Positions 23,455 to 36,242 are shown, counted from the stretch's first letter. The stretch: 64,000 bases of DNA from Homalodisca vitripennis (GCF_021130785.1 NW_025778930.1:1-64000); one strand, 5' to 3'. Notes: generated by a model not told the origin, from the sequence alone. Numbers and translations: made by a program.

Positions 23455-26400
23455 TCCTCGGATTTTGGACACTCACTGTAATCTACATTTGGCGTGTGAA
23501 GGTTTTAAAACAGCACTGTATATTGCCTGAAAAATAATAATTTAAACCTCTACTACAAAAGTATTTATAACAAACGTTTATTACTGCTTAATGTCGATTG
23601 CTTTAACTTGACATAAGAGTTCTCACGATAAAATATAGAAGGATGGTCAAAACGTATATTGTATGTATAAACTTATATATTTCATTAATGTGAGCCCCCA
23701 CTATAAACCTTTTAAGTTTTGTGATATTGCAATGTGACGAATCTCATTAGTAAATAGTGAAGTATCTATTCTAAAACGTGGTAACAGAAAAATTAAACAT
23801 TCTATTTTAAAGAAGTTGCAGTAAACAAGTTCAAAGTCATTTTCTTCGATAATTTTTTATCGCACACCTATATTAAGTGGAACCAAAAACCAAATTGCAA
23901 TATATCAGCATACAACTTGGCTTTTTGAAAACAGTAGAGACTTTTCCCTAAAGAAATAAATCATAAAACACACTAGTTTTTGTGGAGGTCGAAAGAGAAA
24001 GGCGTTAAAATGGTTAAACGTATAAAACAGAACTGGAAACCAAATCGTATTTTTTCCTACATTGACACATTTTAAACTAATCATAAGTCACACTGTGGAA
24101 GTTGAGAAGTGCAGTCTCTTTTTCTAGTTGTTTGACAATAGTATAGCTATTGTTTATTTGTCTCGTTTGCGTAATACTGGCAAAAATTGTTTATAAAGGA
24201 AAAACGTATCGTTTGATACTTTGAACTCTTTTGAAATCATCATAAATCAACTGCCACTATAAAGTATTCTGGCTAATAATAATTACCAATCTTAGGAAAT
24301 ATTCCTGCGTTTCTTTCTAATCCAACTATTTGTTGAAATAAAAACGACAAAAATGTATGTTGACTAGTAGACTAAAATTCTTTCATTAGATGCCGGTGAA
24401 ACTTCACTGAAATGGTATATGATATTATTAATAAAGCTGTTTAATTTGCACGATAAGGTTATCTGTTATATACAGTTTTGTTATATTTTGTTAAACCAAA
24501 ACAGGACAATAAAACTCTATGAATAAATTCATTTATCTTAGAAAATGGTTTAAAGCAATGGGCGGTAGCTAACGTACCTTTTAAAAAAAATCTTAAAGTT
24601 AAAATAGGACGCATGGAAACGATCCAAGAACTCTCTGATACTCAAGAAATAATGTAATATTATATTATAGTACTGTACTAGTATAAGATGACTGAAGAAA
24701 AACATGTATCCAAACTATAGGGGAATAAGAGTGAACACATTATGCAGGGAGTGTCTCCGCAAAGTCGCATATGAGAGTGGTGTAATCCCACTGCTGGCAC
24801 CAGAATTGCTGATAAGCCCGTCTCACACGGGTTGGTTACTGATTCACACCACCTCTCACTAAAGAAACTTGACATAATTTTTTCACTTTGGATTCTCTGA
24901 GTGTCTTTATACACGGTTTTTCATTTATTAATGGTGGGGCCTAAGCAAAGCTTATCACATGTAGGGCTGGGAAACATATACTTGTATATTATATTTTAAT
25001 TAATTAATGCGTGATTTCTTATTGAGAACTGGAGAGATATCTTGAAATCATAGCACCTCTTCACGGATGTAGAAAGCCCTCTCAAATATATAGTTTTAAT
25101 CTGTAAAAAAAATCGATGGGCTTTGGGAAGTAGTAATATTGCTTGGTAAATTATAATCAGCAATGAAAAAGTGTTCCTGACCCGTAAGATTTTAAATTTT
25201 TGTGTAACATGTGTGATTAAAAGTTTTTTTAATCAAAGTTAAGATTTTTGTTTTGAAAAATGAAACTTAATGTATGATCAATTATCCTATATGGGAATGT
25301 TACAACTCCATGTGTACGAAAGTGCTCGCTACAGCCATCCTAGGACCTAGTTCCCAACCAATAATTCTTCTGTAGTGCAAACACTTGTCATAATTTACTA
25401 GGTGGTGAAACCCCTATATATATTACTATATGTCATCACAGACTAAAACCTATATGGAACTTATATAGACCGCAATATAGAAATTGGAGAGTCTCTCGGG
25501 AACCAATAGAAGCTGGATACCTCAGTACTTAAATTTAAGAAACTAGTAATATTTAATATTAAATAAATAATTTATTATTCAGAATAATTTATATTTTATG
25601 TCCGCAGGAGCAATTAAAATTGTTTAAGTTTACATACAATCTACGCATAGCCTGTACTATTAGTGGCGTAGCCCACTCCTACTTTTTAATCAATTGTCAA
25701 TAGCATGATAGAGGCAAGCCGTACTGTTTATAAATGATATACATAGCACTGCTGCAATCTCAGTGCTGTACACAACTGTATTCTCTGATTGTCAAGGTAC
25801 TTGTTAGTGCTTCATCTGGAATGGCAATAAAGTCACTCTCGTCAGCTATTTCACAGCAAACGAAGCGTGGTCAGTTTCTGTACAAGCTTAAATATTTGGA
25901 GAGTGTACTTTTCCCCTCGGTGAAAACTAAATACAGTAGTTGCCGACAATTTGAACGTAAAGCAAGTCTAATAGAAAAAGCAAGTGAGGTCGGGGTATCA
26001 TACAGATGTCATCACGTTGGTATAGTAGTATTAAATTTGGGTAACACTCTCACATTTTAATTGCCAGGAAACGCCTTTATCATCATGGATATAACTTTTA
26101 CGGCAGTAAATCTCTACCGAGCAATTATGAATTAGACGGGGATAGATGATTGTACTGGTTCTAACCTACAGTACAATGTCAGGGAATCAGTATTCCTAAT
26201 TTTAACAACCCCCACGATGGTTGAAACGCTACCATGCACAGTGAAGACACAAAAGTTTATAGTGAGGGCATGAGAAGAAAGCACGCTGTCCAGCGACACA
26301 TTAAACTTTGATGGAGCTTATTGTAAAAAGCTGAGGCCTAAAAATAGCCAATTCACAGTAAAGCTCCTGTGTACTGGTTTAACAAGGCCTCTTACTGCCC

Positions 26401-26500
26401 CGCAAAAAGTGATTTAGACTGATGATGAAGATTAACGTTAGTCGTAGAAGGTAATGAGTAGTTCACGAAGACACCGTTGAGGAATTCTTTACAGTGAGGT
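23452..26500. other. Unique AT-rich sequence, no recognised gene
   Basis: Absent from copy 2. GC-richer patches at 24740-24900 and 25320-25400 may be old mobile-element coding pieces. The frame at 25734-26060 (+, 108 codons) has no recognisable motif. A 33-base segment at 23197-23229 is repeated exactly at 26296-26328. Confidence 0.45.
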
Positions 26501-27870
26501 GAACTTTGAATTTAGCGTTAACAACGAGCAAATACGAAATGTACGATTTAAGAGATATTGTTTTACCGAATTGATATATGCATAGCGACTCCGTCCATAT
26601 TCAGCCGGCCCCATTATGAGTTCCTCTCTTACGGACAAAATAGACAAATGTTTGGATTCCAATATACTCAGTCATGGAATTATAGTATATTCCATTTGGT
26701 CCTGGGCAGTTTTTCTTCTTTACACCTGTGGAAATATCCTGGGCAGCCGGACAAACGTGATGCTACAAGATGCCTGCCCTCTTGGTGTTTCGACGGAAGA
26801 GCTAAAGTTGGTAGCCTGAAACTGCTCACTTCTACTGCTGAATATGTATTGTCACTGCTTGTAATAAATGCGGTTTTCAAAAGTAAACCCAAGATATATA
26901 CCAAAACCCCATCGGCTTACAGACTTTTCTGTGCGCCCAATGCGGCACTGAAATTCCTTGAGGAGCTTGTTGAAGCCGAGGCTCGTCGAAGTGATCGAGG
27001 TGGATTCTGGCCTTTCCGACTCTCGAGATAATTTTTGGGCGGTTTGCTATGCAATCGGAGAGGACCTACGTTGGACCACTACGCTTGTAGGTATGGTTTC
27101 CACGTTTGACGTATAAAATACATTCAATTCATCCAGGCGACCTGATATGCTGATTTATCCTTGGTACGATTACTGCATTCCTGCCTACCTCTAGAGAATG
27201 CTTAATACCTACGTCAGGGAATGGCAGCTGACCTATACAACAGATAACGTTATGCTAGAGAAGGATTATGGCAGGAGTTGGGCAGGTTTAGATCCCGGGC
27301 CCGAAACCGTAAACATTTGCCTACGACATTTTTATCAGAATGGAAATGCCTGTGAGTTTCCTAAAATTGGCCCCTTAGGCGAGTAAAATCTTGAGCGCTA
27401 ACCTAATGGATGAGCAAGGCCTGACTCTGGCCACGAAGAATCCAATATCGTACTTATAATATGCACCAATGTGTCCGTCATCCAGGTTTGAAAGGAACGT
27501 GAGATGATTGAGATAAAATGCGCTTTGAAATATCTTGGTGTGGTGATTGATAGCCAAGTTCATATACTGGGATCTGATCTCCTGCGCTGGATGATACCAG
27601 TAATGAAAAGAATCGTCCTACATACATCGGGTCATATTGGTCACGCACTTTATATGCTCCTATATGGGAGTAAGGTGTACATGTATGTAGGCGCTCCATG
27701 TCGATATTGCTGCAGACACAAAATGACAGAAGTGCAGAGAAAACAGTAATACCGAATTGTGAGGGCTTGCCAAAGTCCAAACTTGTAATCTTCGTGGTGA
27801 CCTAGACTGACCTGATCGCTTTCAAAAGGAATTGATTATATACGAAGGAAACGGTGTGGTAACACGCACT
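26500..27870 (+). pseudogene. Decayed R1-like LINE (RT C-terminal part)
   Basis: A GC-richer island absent from copy 2. At 27504-27749 the plus strand reads LKYLGVVIDSQVHI, then HALYMLLYGSKVYMYVGAP, then MTEVQRKQ and, after a stop, YRIVRACQS. KYLGVV(I/L)D followed by a YGAP motif and a basic Q-R-K stretch is the layout of R1/Jockey-group RT thumb regions. The upstream frames at 26558-27031 (157 codons, PGQPDKRDATRCLP) and 27198-27386 may be earlier pieces of the same element, but I cannot place them. No ATG, tail or target duplication was identified. Confidence 0.5.
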
Positions 27871-28439
27871 AACGACCAAGTACCCACCATGAATTTGGCA
27901 GAACTGATGTCTTTCAGAGATAACAGTTAAAAACACGTGGAGGGGGGATACATTTTTACCTGACCTAGTTTTATACTGGACATGACAACTTTAGGGCGTG
28001 ACTTTTTAAGATGGATAAGTTTGAAAGCTCCAAATGTCATAATACGTTCATTTCTTACTCTAAATGAAACAAGGGGTCTCGAGTTCGCCTTAGGCCTTTA
28101 ATCACCGTCCACCACTGTTCCGATAATGGTCTCTGAAAGAGAGGCTTAGAGTCCGTTTTAGAATATGCAGAGAGGTGCTGATAAACAAGAATAAGCAAAA
28201 AGCCACAATGTTTCCCAATCGATTGCCCGATACTGTAGTAACCCTCTGCTTGATAGGAAGAAACCCTTTCATGTTTTGTGGAAAGTAGTCCTGAGAGAGA
28301 GAAATGTCTTGACTGTTGGTGCGAGTCCAAGTCAAAAGCGGAAAACGCAGATGGTGCATTTGTATTTTTCATATAAGTGCAAAAGATAAACATCGTTAAA
28401 GTAGAATACATATTAAAGGATACTATCCTATATGAGCCT
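27871..28439. other. Unique sequence, no supported gene
   Basis: The minus frames at 28055-28480 and 28102-28359 overlap each other and show no motif. Probably the continuation of the neighbouring relic or ordinary spacer. Confidence 0.4.
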
Positions 28440-31260
28440 TGTGATTGAAAAATGATTTTCGGAAATTTACTATTGTTCAATGATACAATATAGAATATTA
28501 GGTATAATTGCTACGTTTTCAGATATTCAGTATCATCTCTTCCACGTTGGATATCATAACACATAAATGCGATCTACGTCAGAATAATCTAATGTTTACA
28601 TAGGTTGTGAGTCAGTAATAACAAGAAAACAATGGGTTTATAAATTCCACGCACAAGGCTCTAAAAATGCAGTTAAATAATCAAAATAATAGTTGTAAAA
28701 ACCGATCTAAACAATACAGAAGTCACTGAAAGTTAAATTATTGAAAACAATCAATTACTGTTATAGAAGGAAATGTTATATACGAGACTTTATAATAAAA
28801 AATGTAATTAGTTAAATTTATTAAAAGCACTAACATTTTTTCTGTATAGTTTTTCTGCACTAATAAAATCTTATTAGCTTTTGTCTGAGACTAAAATCAC
28901 TATATCTCTTTCTGTTTTATGCTAATCAAACACAAGTGTCATAGGTTTTGAATAAGACATTGCATAGTATAGAAAGGTACCACAAGAAAGGTATACCAAG
29001 TAACTTGAAACTTCTTCCTTAACATAATTTGGAAAAACAAAAGAGGTGACGAGCTGTGTAATTATTTAGACAAATGTTCCCATTTATATGCATCGCTCTC
29101 AAGTAATGAATAGTCTATGAGGAGTATTTTTAAAAGTTTTAGGTAAATTTTGTATTGACTGACAGTTTTTCTCAAATTAATTAAAGGTAAAACTTTTAAC
29201 CAAGTAATGCTTGATAAGTGAAACTGTTTTATAAGTAGTATAATAAGTAACTCGCGATTTACAGGTAAATTAATTTTTTCCCTTCGTTCTTCAAAAGAAC
29301 TTATGTATTACTGCGGGATGTAGGGAAATGCAAGTAAAAAACTTTTTTCTTTTAAGTAAATAATTTTTACAACATACAATTTTAATTCTTATAATGTGTT
29401 AAATTACTCTAAAAGGTATTGAACTTTTAAATGAGACATTATTTAGATTGTAATGTCCCGACGGTAATTATATGAATAGTACATTATGCAAAATTAAAAA
29501 GTGATTGAAGTAACCTATGTGTGTTTGAAATGGCACAAACCGGTATATCATAACATATAAAATAATACTTGTCTCAACTTCACAAGAAAACCTCACGAGC
29601 ACATATGTAAGAATTAATTGTCACCTAATATATTATAGATTTAACACAAAGATATCCTTTTAAAATAATAAATGCTGTAGTTATTGAAATTTAAAATTTA
29701 GCTACATTCAGTAAATAATAAGATCTAGTGTAGCTTGCACTTTAATCAAGATCTGTGTTATTTTAATTTAATAATTTTCTTCAGTACGAGATTTTAAGTG
29801 TTTACCAACCACGCCCAGCTGACATTGTTTATTTTACCTTTCAGCTAGATCTTTGTGCAATGCATCGTTTTATAACCATCTCAAAATTCAAGAAACTGGT
29901 AAGATGAGAAAGCTCCAAATATCTAAAATTCTTGTTGTGCCATATTACCTATGGACTAAATATTTTCTGAAAAAAGGAAATTGGTGCCGTCTAATATAAA
30001 TTACGACGAGTTGTAAGTCCTATATACTTAATATTTAAATACTTAAATATTTTCTCAATAAATAAGTACAGTCAATCAGTAGTTCCTTGAAGGATTTCAA
30101 ATTCTTACTTATGCATACATTATGTGTACCTATCTATTACAAGTTTTATTTGCATATATTATAAAAATTACAAATGATGATAAAATAAGAAGTTAAAGAG
30201 TAATTTAAATAGTTGGAAATGTCCCTACGTATCTAAACAGCTTTTGTCAAAGCTTGAATATTGAAATATTCGCGGAAATATTCTTGATAACGTAATGTGA
30301 CTGTAATATGAGTGTTTTTATAACTTTATAACACATCTAGGCAGTTTTATTAATATGTAATTGTTATAGTTTAATACATTTGCATAATTAAGACCTGAAA
30401 TCTCTGAAAAACTTATGAGTTATGATTTAGATTCAGACGATTCAAATTCTTATATACATATGCATTTAATAATCATACACTTGGCATTGTAAAAAAATTT
30501 AGATAAGTACATTTTACCGCATTGTGTTATTATATACAACACATCTTTATAAAACTATATCAAATTGAATTTATTTTCCACACTAATACCATTTTACAGA
30601 GATAAATGATTTATTAAAGGAAATATATAGAACATTTCAAAACATCGTATACTGTTGGAAACAATTGAAATCCATCGTTTTAATAGGTGAGTATATTAAC
30701 TCAATTAATATTGCCATTAAAGAGGTCATACAACAAAGCTTCGGCAGACTCAAAACCAAATGTCAAATATTCTGACATTACCTTCATCGTTTATATTATT
30801 ACTGTCGGAACGAATATTACTATTAAAACAAATACGAAGTTTCTTAAAACCTTTGCTAAATAAACTTTTGACAACTTTTAAACACTTCAAAAGAAAAACG
30901 CAAGAGAGAAGCTACAATTCCTTACAGCGTCCTGCAAAATTAATTAGTCAAATCTGGGAAGCAATTAGATGTAAAAAAAGAAAGTTTGTGGAAAATGAAA
31001 GTCTATATTTCTTTACTCACTGCCGAGTATTTCATTTCAGACACAATTTGCTTGAAATATTGTTTTGATACACCCTATAAATCATACATAATATAACTAG
31101 TCATGGCAACTACACTTAAAAATATTTTTCACAGCGATATTCTGTATTCTAAGTAAAAAGATGCCTAACCAAAAACTTCATTGTTATGGTATCCTGTGTT
31201 AATCTAGTGCATAGACTGTACAATAAATATATAATAAAATATCGTGTGTGTGCTCTGGTA
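28440..31260 (+). repeat. Diverged block Y, copy 1
   Basis: Collinear but much diverged from 51060-54000. Best anchors: ACCACAAGAAAGGTATACC at 28979 and 51594, the TGACGAGCTGTGTAATTATT stretch that follows, segment Q at 30886 and 53620, and CGTGTGTGTG at the end (31242 and 53983). Divergence is clearly greater than in 3150-23290, so the two blocks have different histories. The frame at 30760-31068 runs across Q and is not open in the other copies. Confidence 0.8.
30886..31046. repeat. Segment Q, copy 2
   Basis: Aligns with 13241-13405 through AAACGCAAGAGAGAAGC, CAATTCCTTACAGCGTCC and GAAGCAATTAGATG, ending TTTCATTTCAGACACA. Confidence 0.75.
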
Positions 31261-31293
31261 TATATATTATACATTATATCAAATTATTTTATA

Positions 31294-31324
31294 AACACAC
31301 ACACACAAACACTCACGCACGCGT

Positions 31325-31362
<38 letters not shown>

Positions 31363-31389
31363 ATCTTATAAACACACATACGTGCGTGC

Positions 31390-31445
<56 letters not shown>

Positions 31446-31450
31446 ATAAG
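31294..31450. repeat. (CA)n / (TG)n foldback microsatellite
   Basis: A CA tract (31294-31360) is followed by CTTATAAACACAC at 31365-31377, a TG tract, and the exact complement GTGTGTTTATAAG at 31438-31450. The alternating purine-pyrimidine palindrome could extrude a hairpin or adopt Z-DNA. It lies at the end of block Y. Confidence 0.92.
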
Positions 31451-31459
31451 AACCTTACT

Positions 31460-32740
31460 TTGGTCTACCACCTGCTATGCCCGAAGCTGTTAAAATTCTA
31501 GCTATCAAGACAAGTTTCTAAATTAGTTTGAAACCATCATTTAAAGTCAGGACAGAAAACATGGTAAAGAATTGAGATTCATATATGATTGTCTATTATG
31601 CCAATATGATAATGATATTCTTCATAATGACTTTGATAATATATTGAATTTGAAAATTAGTTAATTAAATTTCATACAATGTAAATTTCGCAACCTAATC
31701 AGCCAGTATAATATAATATTATTTTACATCCAATGTTCCGGAACTAAATTATTGGGCGGAGTAACTACCTAATTGGCACGCGTATGAATTTTTTTCTTCT
31801 AACCCTTTGTAGCAGCCCAACTACGTAACCGATCAGACCTCGCGCGCTTTGTCCGTAAGTAAAATTTATCTTTTCGTATTATTAAATTAGCCCTTTGATG
31901 CCAAACGTATAAAATAAATGTAACGTAAAGTAAAGATGTGAATAGTAAAGTAACTTACCCTTGAAGATCTTTTATTTGCTTGATGGAGATAGATAAAAGG
32001 TTGTGGCGTCGTCCTTATGGTGACGAGCACGTTGTTATAAATAGTAATTTGTATCATTAAATGGCTAATACCGTCGCGAATTTGTTTTAGGCGAGTTTAC
32101 GTAGCTGATGTACCTCACGTGTTGTTTGAATAGATGGCTACCACTTCCCAACTTCTACTCCTCTTCTAGAAATAACCGTTTTTAGACTACAGCTTCAATG
32201 CCTCGTGCCAAGACGCCGATACCTGGGTTGTGAGTCTACCTATTGTGAAGGGAAGTGAAATATTATTGTTTTGTAAAGTAAAACGTCGTACGCATAATTC
32301 AGTAGAACATTGGATATTTTAGGCCCACCTAGAAGAATACTTTTAGTTATTATATTCTAATTGGCAGCAACGTGGTAGTACATAACTTTGCCCTTACCAT
32401 CTAAAAGTGGTGCTTTTAAGTTTTCGTAATTAAACTGAACTTATAATTAAACTTTGTATTTCTAGTATTTATTACTACGACCTCAGAAGTCACCACCCCC
32501 ATGTGTTATCGTCATACGGTACAATAGTACGAACGGTACAGAGTTTCATGACGAAAAAAACTGAAAAACGTTGAAATAAACTTTTTAAAATCTGTAAAAA
32601 AACCATCAATAATAGCGAGGAAATACCCGTTAAATGGAAATGCATCAGTGATACCGGTTCTAATTAAGTTGTACTAAACTTATATGACGGAAAAAATTCT
32701 AGTGTTGAACAATCACCTAACACAAATGTAGAAAAGAAGT
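31460..32740. other. Unique sequence between units; possible 42-base microexon
   Basis: No match elsewhere in the window. At 31813-31854 an open 42-base stretch (QPNYVTDQTSRALS) has a pyrimidine-rich acceptor (TTTGTAG) before it and a perfect GTAAGT donor after it. GC-rich patches continue at 32020-32240. No larger frame supports a gene, and the CCCTTTG motifs at 31804 and 31891 could be transposon ends. Confidence 0.25.
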
Positions 32741-32749
32741 AGCCAAAAA

Positions 32750-33372
32750 AGATGCCAATAATGCCTTGAATCATGCATTGAAAATATATCTGACTATCAA
32801 CCTATCAAAGATGAACTTCAAGTTCTTTCAAAAGTTCTCACGTTTTGTCCTAATCCAAAATTTAATCAAATAATACATTTTTTAATTTGCCATCCAATGT
32901 ATGTAAAAATTTCTATTAAAAAAAATGTATTTATACGAGCTAAGAAGCTATGCAACTGTATAACAGCTTAAGAATTCTTAAATAACATTGAAAATTAAGC
33001 AACACTTTTAAACATTTAAATTACCCAGAAAAAATTTTAAAAATCAAATAAACAATCCACCAAGTAGCTTCAATTATAAAACACAACCAAAGTTTATTAA
33101 AAAAAAGTTTTCCTGGACTACAAAAAATTAACAATATTATGAAAATTGCCCATAATGTCCTACTTTCCTCTCCAGATACCCAAACTTTTATGGCAAAAGC
33201 ACATAGAGTAATATTTCGAAAACCTCAAAATTTGTAAAAAAAACTCGTCCAACCTAAACTACCTAAATTACACCAACCCGTTACTAATGGATGTAAACCT
33301 TGCAACAAACTACTTTGCGGTTCTTGCAAAATTATGAAATAGTCTAGGGAATTCAAAAGTACCGTAATTGGT
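32750..33372 (+). pseudogene. PLE-1 copy 2: N-terminal and linker remnants
   Basis: Near 32810-32880 the plus strand reads QPIKDELQVLSKVLTFCPNP, a match to the short conserved N-terminal motif of PLE proteins (leucine-rich, then FxPxP). From 33065 it joins the linker and Cys cluster (GCKPCN, CGSCKIMK) before the GIY-YIG frame. The reverse-transcriptase region between is missing, so this is an internally deleted copy with stops. Confidence 0.6.
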
Positions 33373-33723
33373 TTGACATATCCCATCATTGGCAAAGTAA
33401 GCTGTGACTGTAAGAATGTAAGTTATCAAATTATTTGTAAATTCTGTAATAATCAGTACATTGGACAAACATCTAAAAATCTTAGAGTCAGAATAACAGG
33501 GCACAGATTTGATATTTTTCATAAAGGCAAGGAGAAGCCTTTGGCCAAAAAAGCTGCTGAGCACAAAAAAGACAATATTGAAGAGAGTTATCATCTTAAA
33601 GGAATTAATAAGGTCTTCCCTTCTCCTGAAGAAAATTTAAATAGATTAAAACTCAATTATCTTGAACAAGCCCATCAGTTACTTCTAAAATATAAATACC
33701 CAATCGGTTTAAATTTAAGATAA
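33373..33723 (+). CDS. GIY-YIG endonuclease domain, PLE-1 copy 2
   Basis: 116 codons, the least damaged PLE-1 tail. Residues 7-28 hold GKVSCDCKNVSYQIICKFC with paired cysteines; 29-33 YIGQT; 38-40 RVR; 42-46 TGHRF; the C-terminus has LEQAHQLLLKYKYPIG (about 97-112) with the Glu expected to complete the GIY-YIG active site. In PLEs this nuclease nicks DNA for target-primed reverse transcription. The ATG at 33373 is only the first Met of a fragment; real coding continued from upstream, where stops lie. The 3' flank repeats 2800-3020, with CTGAAGA at 33877-33883. Not expected to work alone. Confidence 0.85.
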   Translation: MTYPIIGKVSCDCKNVSYQIICKFCNNQYIGQTSKNLRVRITGHRFDIFHKGKEKPLAKKAAEHKKDNIEESYHLKGINKVFPSPEENLNRLKLNYLEQAHQLLLKYKYPIGLNLR

Positions 33724-34106
33724 AATTAACTTTTACAAATGTCCTTCTGTACCATTAATGATATAACAGCTGGTTCTTTGAAGGTTTTAGTTGCGTATTT
33801 ACATTTTTGGTTACTTTATTCCTATTTGTAGTGTTTCTTGTTGTTCTTTTGATTTTTGATATTTATATTTTGCTTCCTGAAGATTTAGGTATCAAATATA
33901 GAAGCTTTATATCTTTGTTTTTCATTTAAATAAGTAAAATACTATATACCATACTATATTACTATATACCTTGTTTAAAAATAAATAAATAAATAAAAAT
34001 ATAAATGTAATAAACGAAGATGTTTGATTTGTAAAGTGTTTAATCTTCAAATTCTTCAAAATTCACTAGTAGCAAAACACACAAGGTATGTCCTATCATC
34101 GGCAAC

Positions 34107-34436
34107 TTGTCTTGTGAATCTAAAAATGTAATTTACCAAATTCAATGTAAAAAATTTCCAGCAGATTATATTGGCTCAACAACAAATACCTTGAGTACAA
34201 GAATGACAGGACACCGATTTGATTATAAACACCAAGATTTAAAGAAAACTGTCGTGACTCATGGTATAAATCACAATAAAACTTTTGAAAATACATATTC
34301 AGTCAAACCTATTCGGCAAGTACATACAAATTCAAACCAAATTTACCTAAGAACATTAGAACAAGCACACCAATTGGTTTTAAAGAGGAAATTCCACATG
34401 GACTCAACATCAGATAACTTAGCCAAAAACGTCTAA
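34107..34436 (+). CDS. GIY-YIG endonuclease domain, PLE-3 fragment
   Basis: 109 codons from a third PLE family. Reads SCESKNVIYQIQCKKFPADY, YIGSTTNTLSTRMTGHRFDY, and a C-terminal LEQAHQLVLKRKFHMDS. It has the same layout as PLE-1, but one cysteine of the second pair is missing (KKFPADY). No RT upstream; PLE-1 debris is immediately 5'. The 3' tail (34437-34640) carries CTGAAGACGGTTTTCACCGA, a hairpin module followed by AAATATAG, homologous to the PLE-1 tail. A 5'-truncated insertion. Confidence 0.82.
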   Translation: MSCESKNVIYQIQCKKFPADYIGSTTNTLSTRMTGHRFDYKHQDLKKTVVTHGINHNKTFENTYSVKPIRQVHTNSNQIYLRTLEQAHQLVLKRKFHMDSTSDNLAKNV

Positions 34437-34572
34437 ATTTGAAATCAACATATGGAACAATTGTTTAGTTCATGTCATCTGTATTTATTATTATTATTAT
34501 TTATTCACTGATTATTTACTTTCGTTTGTACTGTTTTCTTTTAAATTTTTATATTTTATACAATTTTTCCAC

Positions 34573-34600
34573 CTGAAGACGGTTTTCACCGAAATATAGT
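34573..34600 (+). ncRNA. Hammerhead-like core module after PLE-3
   Basis: CTGAAGA (34573-34579), a short stem GGT...ACC (34581-34583 with 34588-34590), then GAAA (34591-34594). These match the CUGANGA and GAAA boxes around stem II of a hammerhead ribozyme. Stem III and a UH cleavage site are not evident. Known: hammerheads occur in PLE terminal repeats; activity here is inference. Confidence 0.35.
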
Positions 34601-35454
34601 GCCAATGTTTTAAAAACACTGTTTTAATTGTACAGTAATATACTAAAAATTATATATATATATAAACAAGGTTAGAGCACTTGACACTACTTGAAACGTA
34701 AAAATGCTTTGCTCAGGTAGTATTTACAATTTGAAGTGTATAACTCATTTCACTCTGTAGATATCCTGCGGGCACGCAGAAAGACAATCACAGAGAAAAA
34801 AGTTTTTAATGTGTACCTTGTGTTTAAGACAAAAGAGATATTGTGTTAGACTACTGTGTGATTGTAATAATCAGAACTTTATATTTCCATTAGTAAATGA
34901 CTAAAGCGTCAATTGTCTGAGGCTAATGTTGAAAGTGCCTATCTTTACTGTCCTTTGCATTGTCTATATTTAAATTAAACAACTTATTACTGATTATTTA
35001 AAACATTTTATTGCATTTCTGCTTAGTTACCTATAACTAACATATTTTCTATTTTTACTTACATTTCATTTTTTTACATTTATCTAACAATAATATTTTA
35101 GGTACATTATATCCGAGTTCTAAAAATAGTGAGGTTATATTTAAAACTGCTTCAATATATTATTAAAACGATGTAGCAAATTAATAAAGGACCTTAGAGA
35201 ACATAGTACAAGATTTGGTGCACATGCAAAGGCAGATCGACAGATTTCCCTTTTCATGTTAAAATATTAAAATCTGTTAAAAACTAAGAGGAAATAGTAA
35301 GCCAATTTTCAAGTCTCTAGGATATTTTATTGTACTACCTTATTGAACCATTTACAACAGTATATTATTTTCAATACATTTAACCATTTCAGTATTGTTA
35401 GTTGTATATTGCTTTTGGACACTTATTTACAATGGTTTAATTTTTTTGGTTAGT

Positions 35455-36242
35455 TATTAAATGTTTAACGCATCTTGATAAAATAAAGAGGAGAATACTT
35501 AAGAAAAATGAATTACTATGATATTTAGTATTTATTGTTCTTATTATAAAAAACAATCTCTAAAACTGACGCATTCATCCAAAAAGTAATATAATTTGTT
35601 CCTTAAATGTATTTACAATAAATATTAAATATAAATAAACTAAGGAAGGTCTTGGTCACTTTTAGTCCTATGATGTTCAAACATTTGTTAAAGTTGTTAT
35701 TACAATACATGGCTCTCAAAAGCCGTTGTGTATACAACTCAAAATATCTGGAACAATAATAAAACCCTGGAAGTTCTCTTGTCTCTACTTCCAGGTTTTA
35801 ACGATCACTTATAAATTATAAGAAATATAATTTTTGGAAAGGTCCTGCATCCAGAACAGCTTATGTGTTCATAAACGTAGTCTATTCTTGATCTCTATAT
35901 ATGGAAAACTGATTTTTGATATCTGTATGCTGAACAGGTGTATCCTTTACCCCTAAGCCTCTGGTATATACTTGAAGGTGGAATTAGTTGCTTTACGATG
36001 GCTATTTTTTGAACCTACCGAATTCTGGAAGTTGCGGAGTTAAATATAAATTTGAAAAAGTAATACCTCATCAAATTGATTTAGATATTTACGCCATTGC
36101 ACGATTTTTAATCATCAAGAAAAATTAATCGTTTATTAGGTCGAGGCCATTAGTGCTTTATGCTCAGTTTTAAGGTACTCCCGGACTCACGCAGCTACCA
36201 GTCACTAGAAACTTCGGACATGGAAGCGTCCTACCTTTTAAA
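35455..36242. other. Copy-2-only spacer with a 9-bp hairpin
   Basis: No gene. CCTGGAAGT at 35766-35774 and ACTTCCAGG at 35787-35795 form a perfect 9-bp stem with a 12-base loop, extended by AAAA/TTTT past a bulged C. It could be a fold or terminator-like structure, or chance. Confidence 0.5.

Noticed and set aside
26680..26904. 74-codon minus-strand frame
   Set aside because: Overlaps better plus-strand frames and has no motif.
31321..31443. Frames of His/Thr or Cys/Val repeats
   Set aside because: Direct translation of CA and TG microsatellites.
31804..31900. piggyBac-type ends (CCCTTTG twice)
   Set aside because: Both motifs point the same way and lack flanking TTAA.
33310..33594. 94-codon minus-strand frame
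   Set aside because: Antisense shadow of the PLE-1 nuclease frame at 33373-33723.
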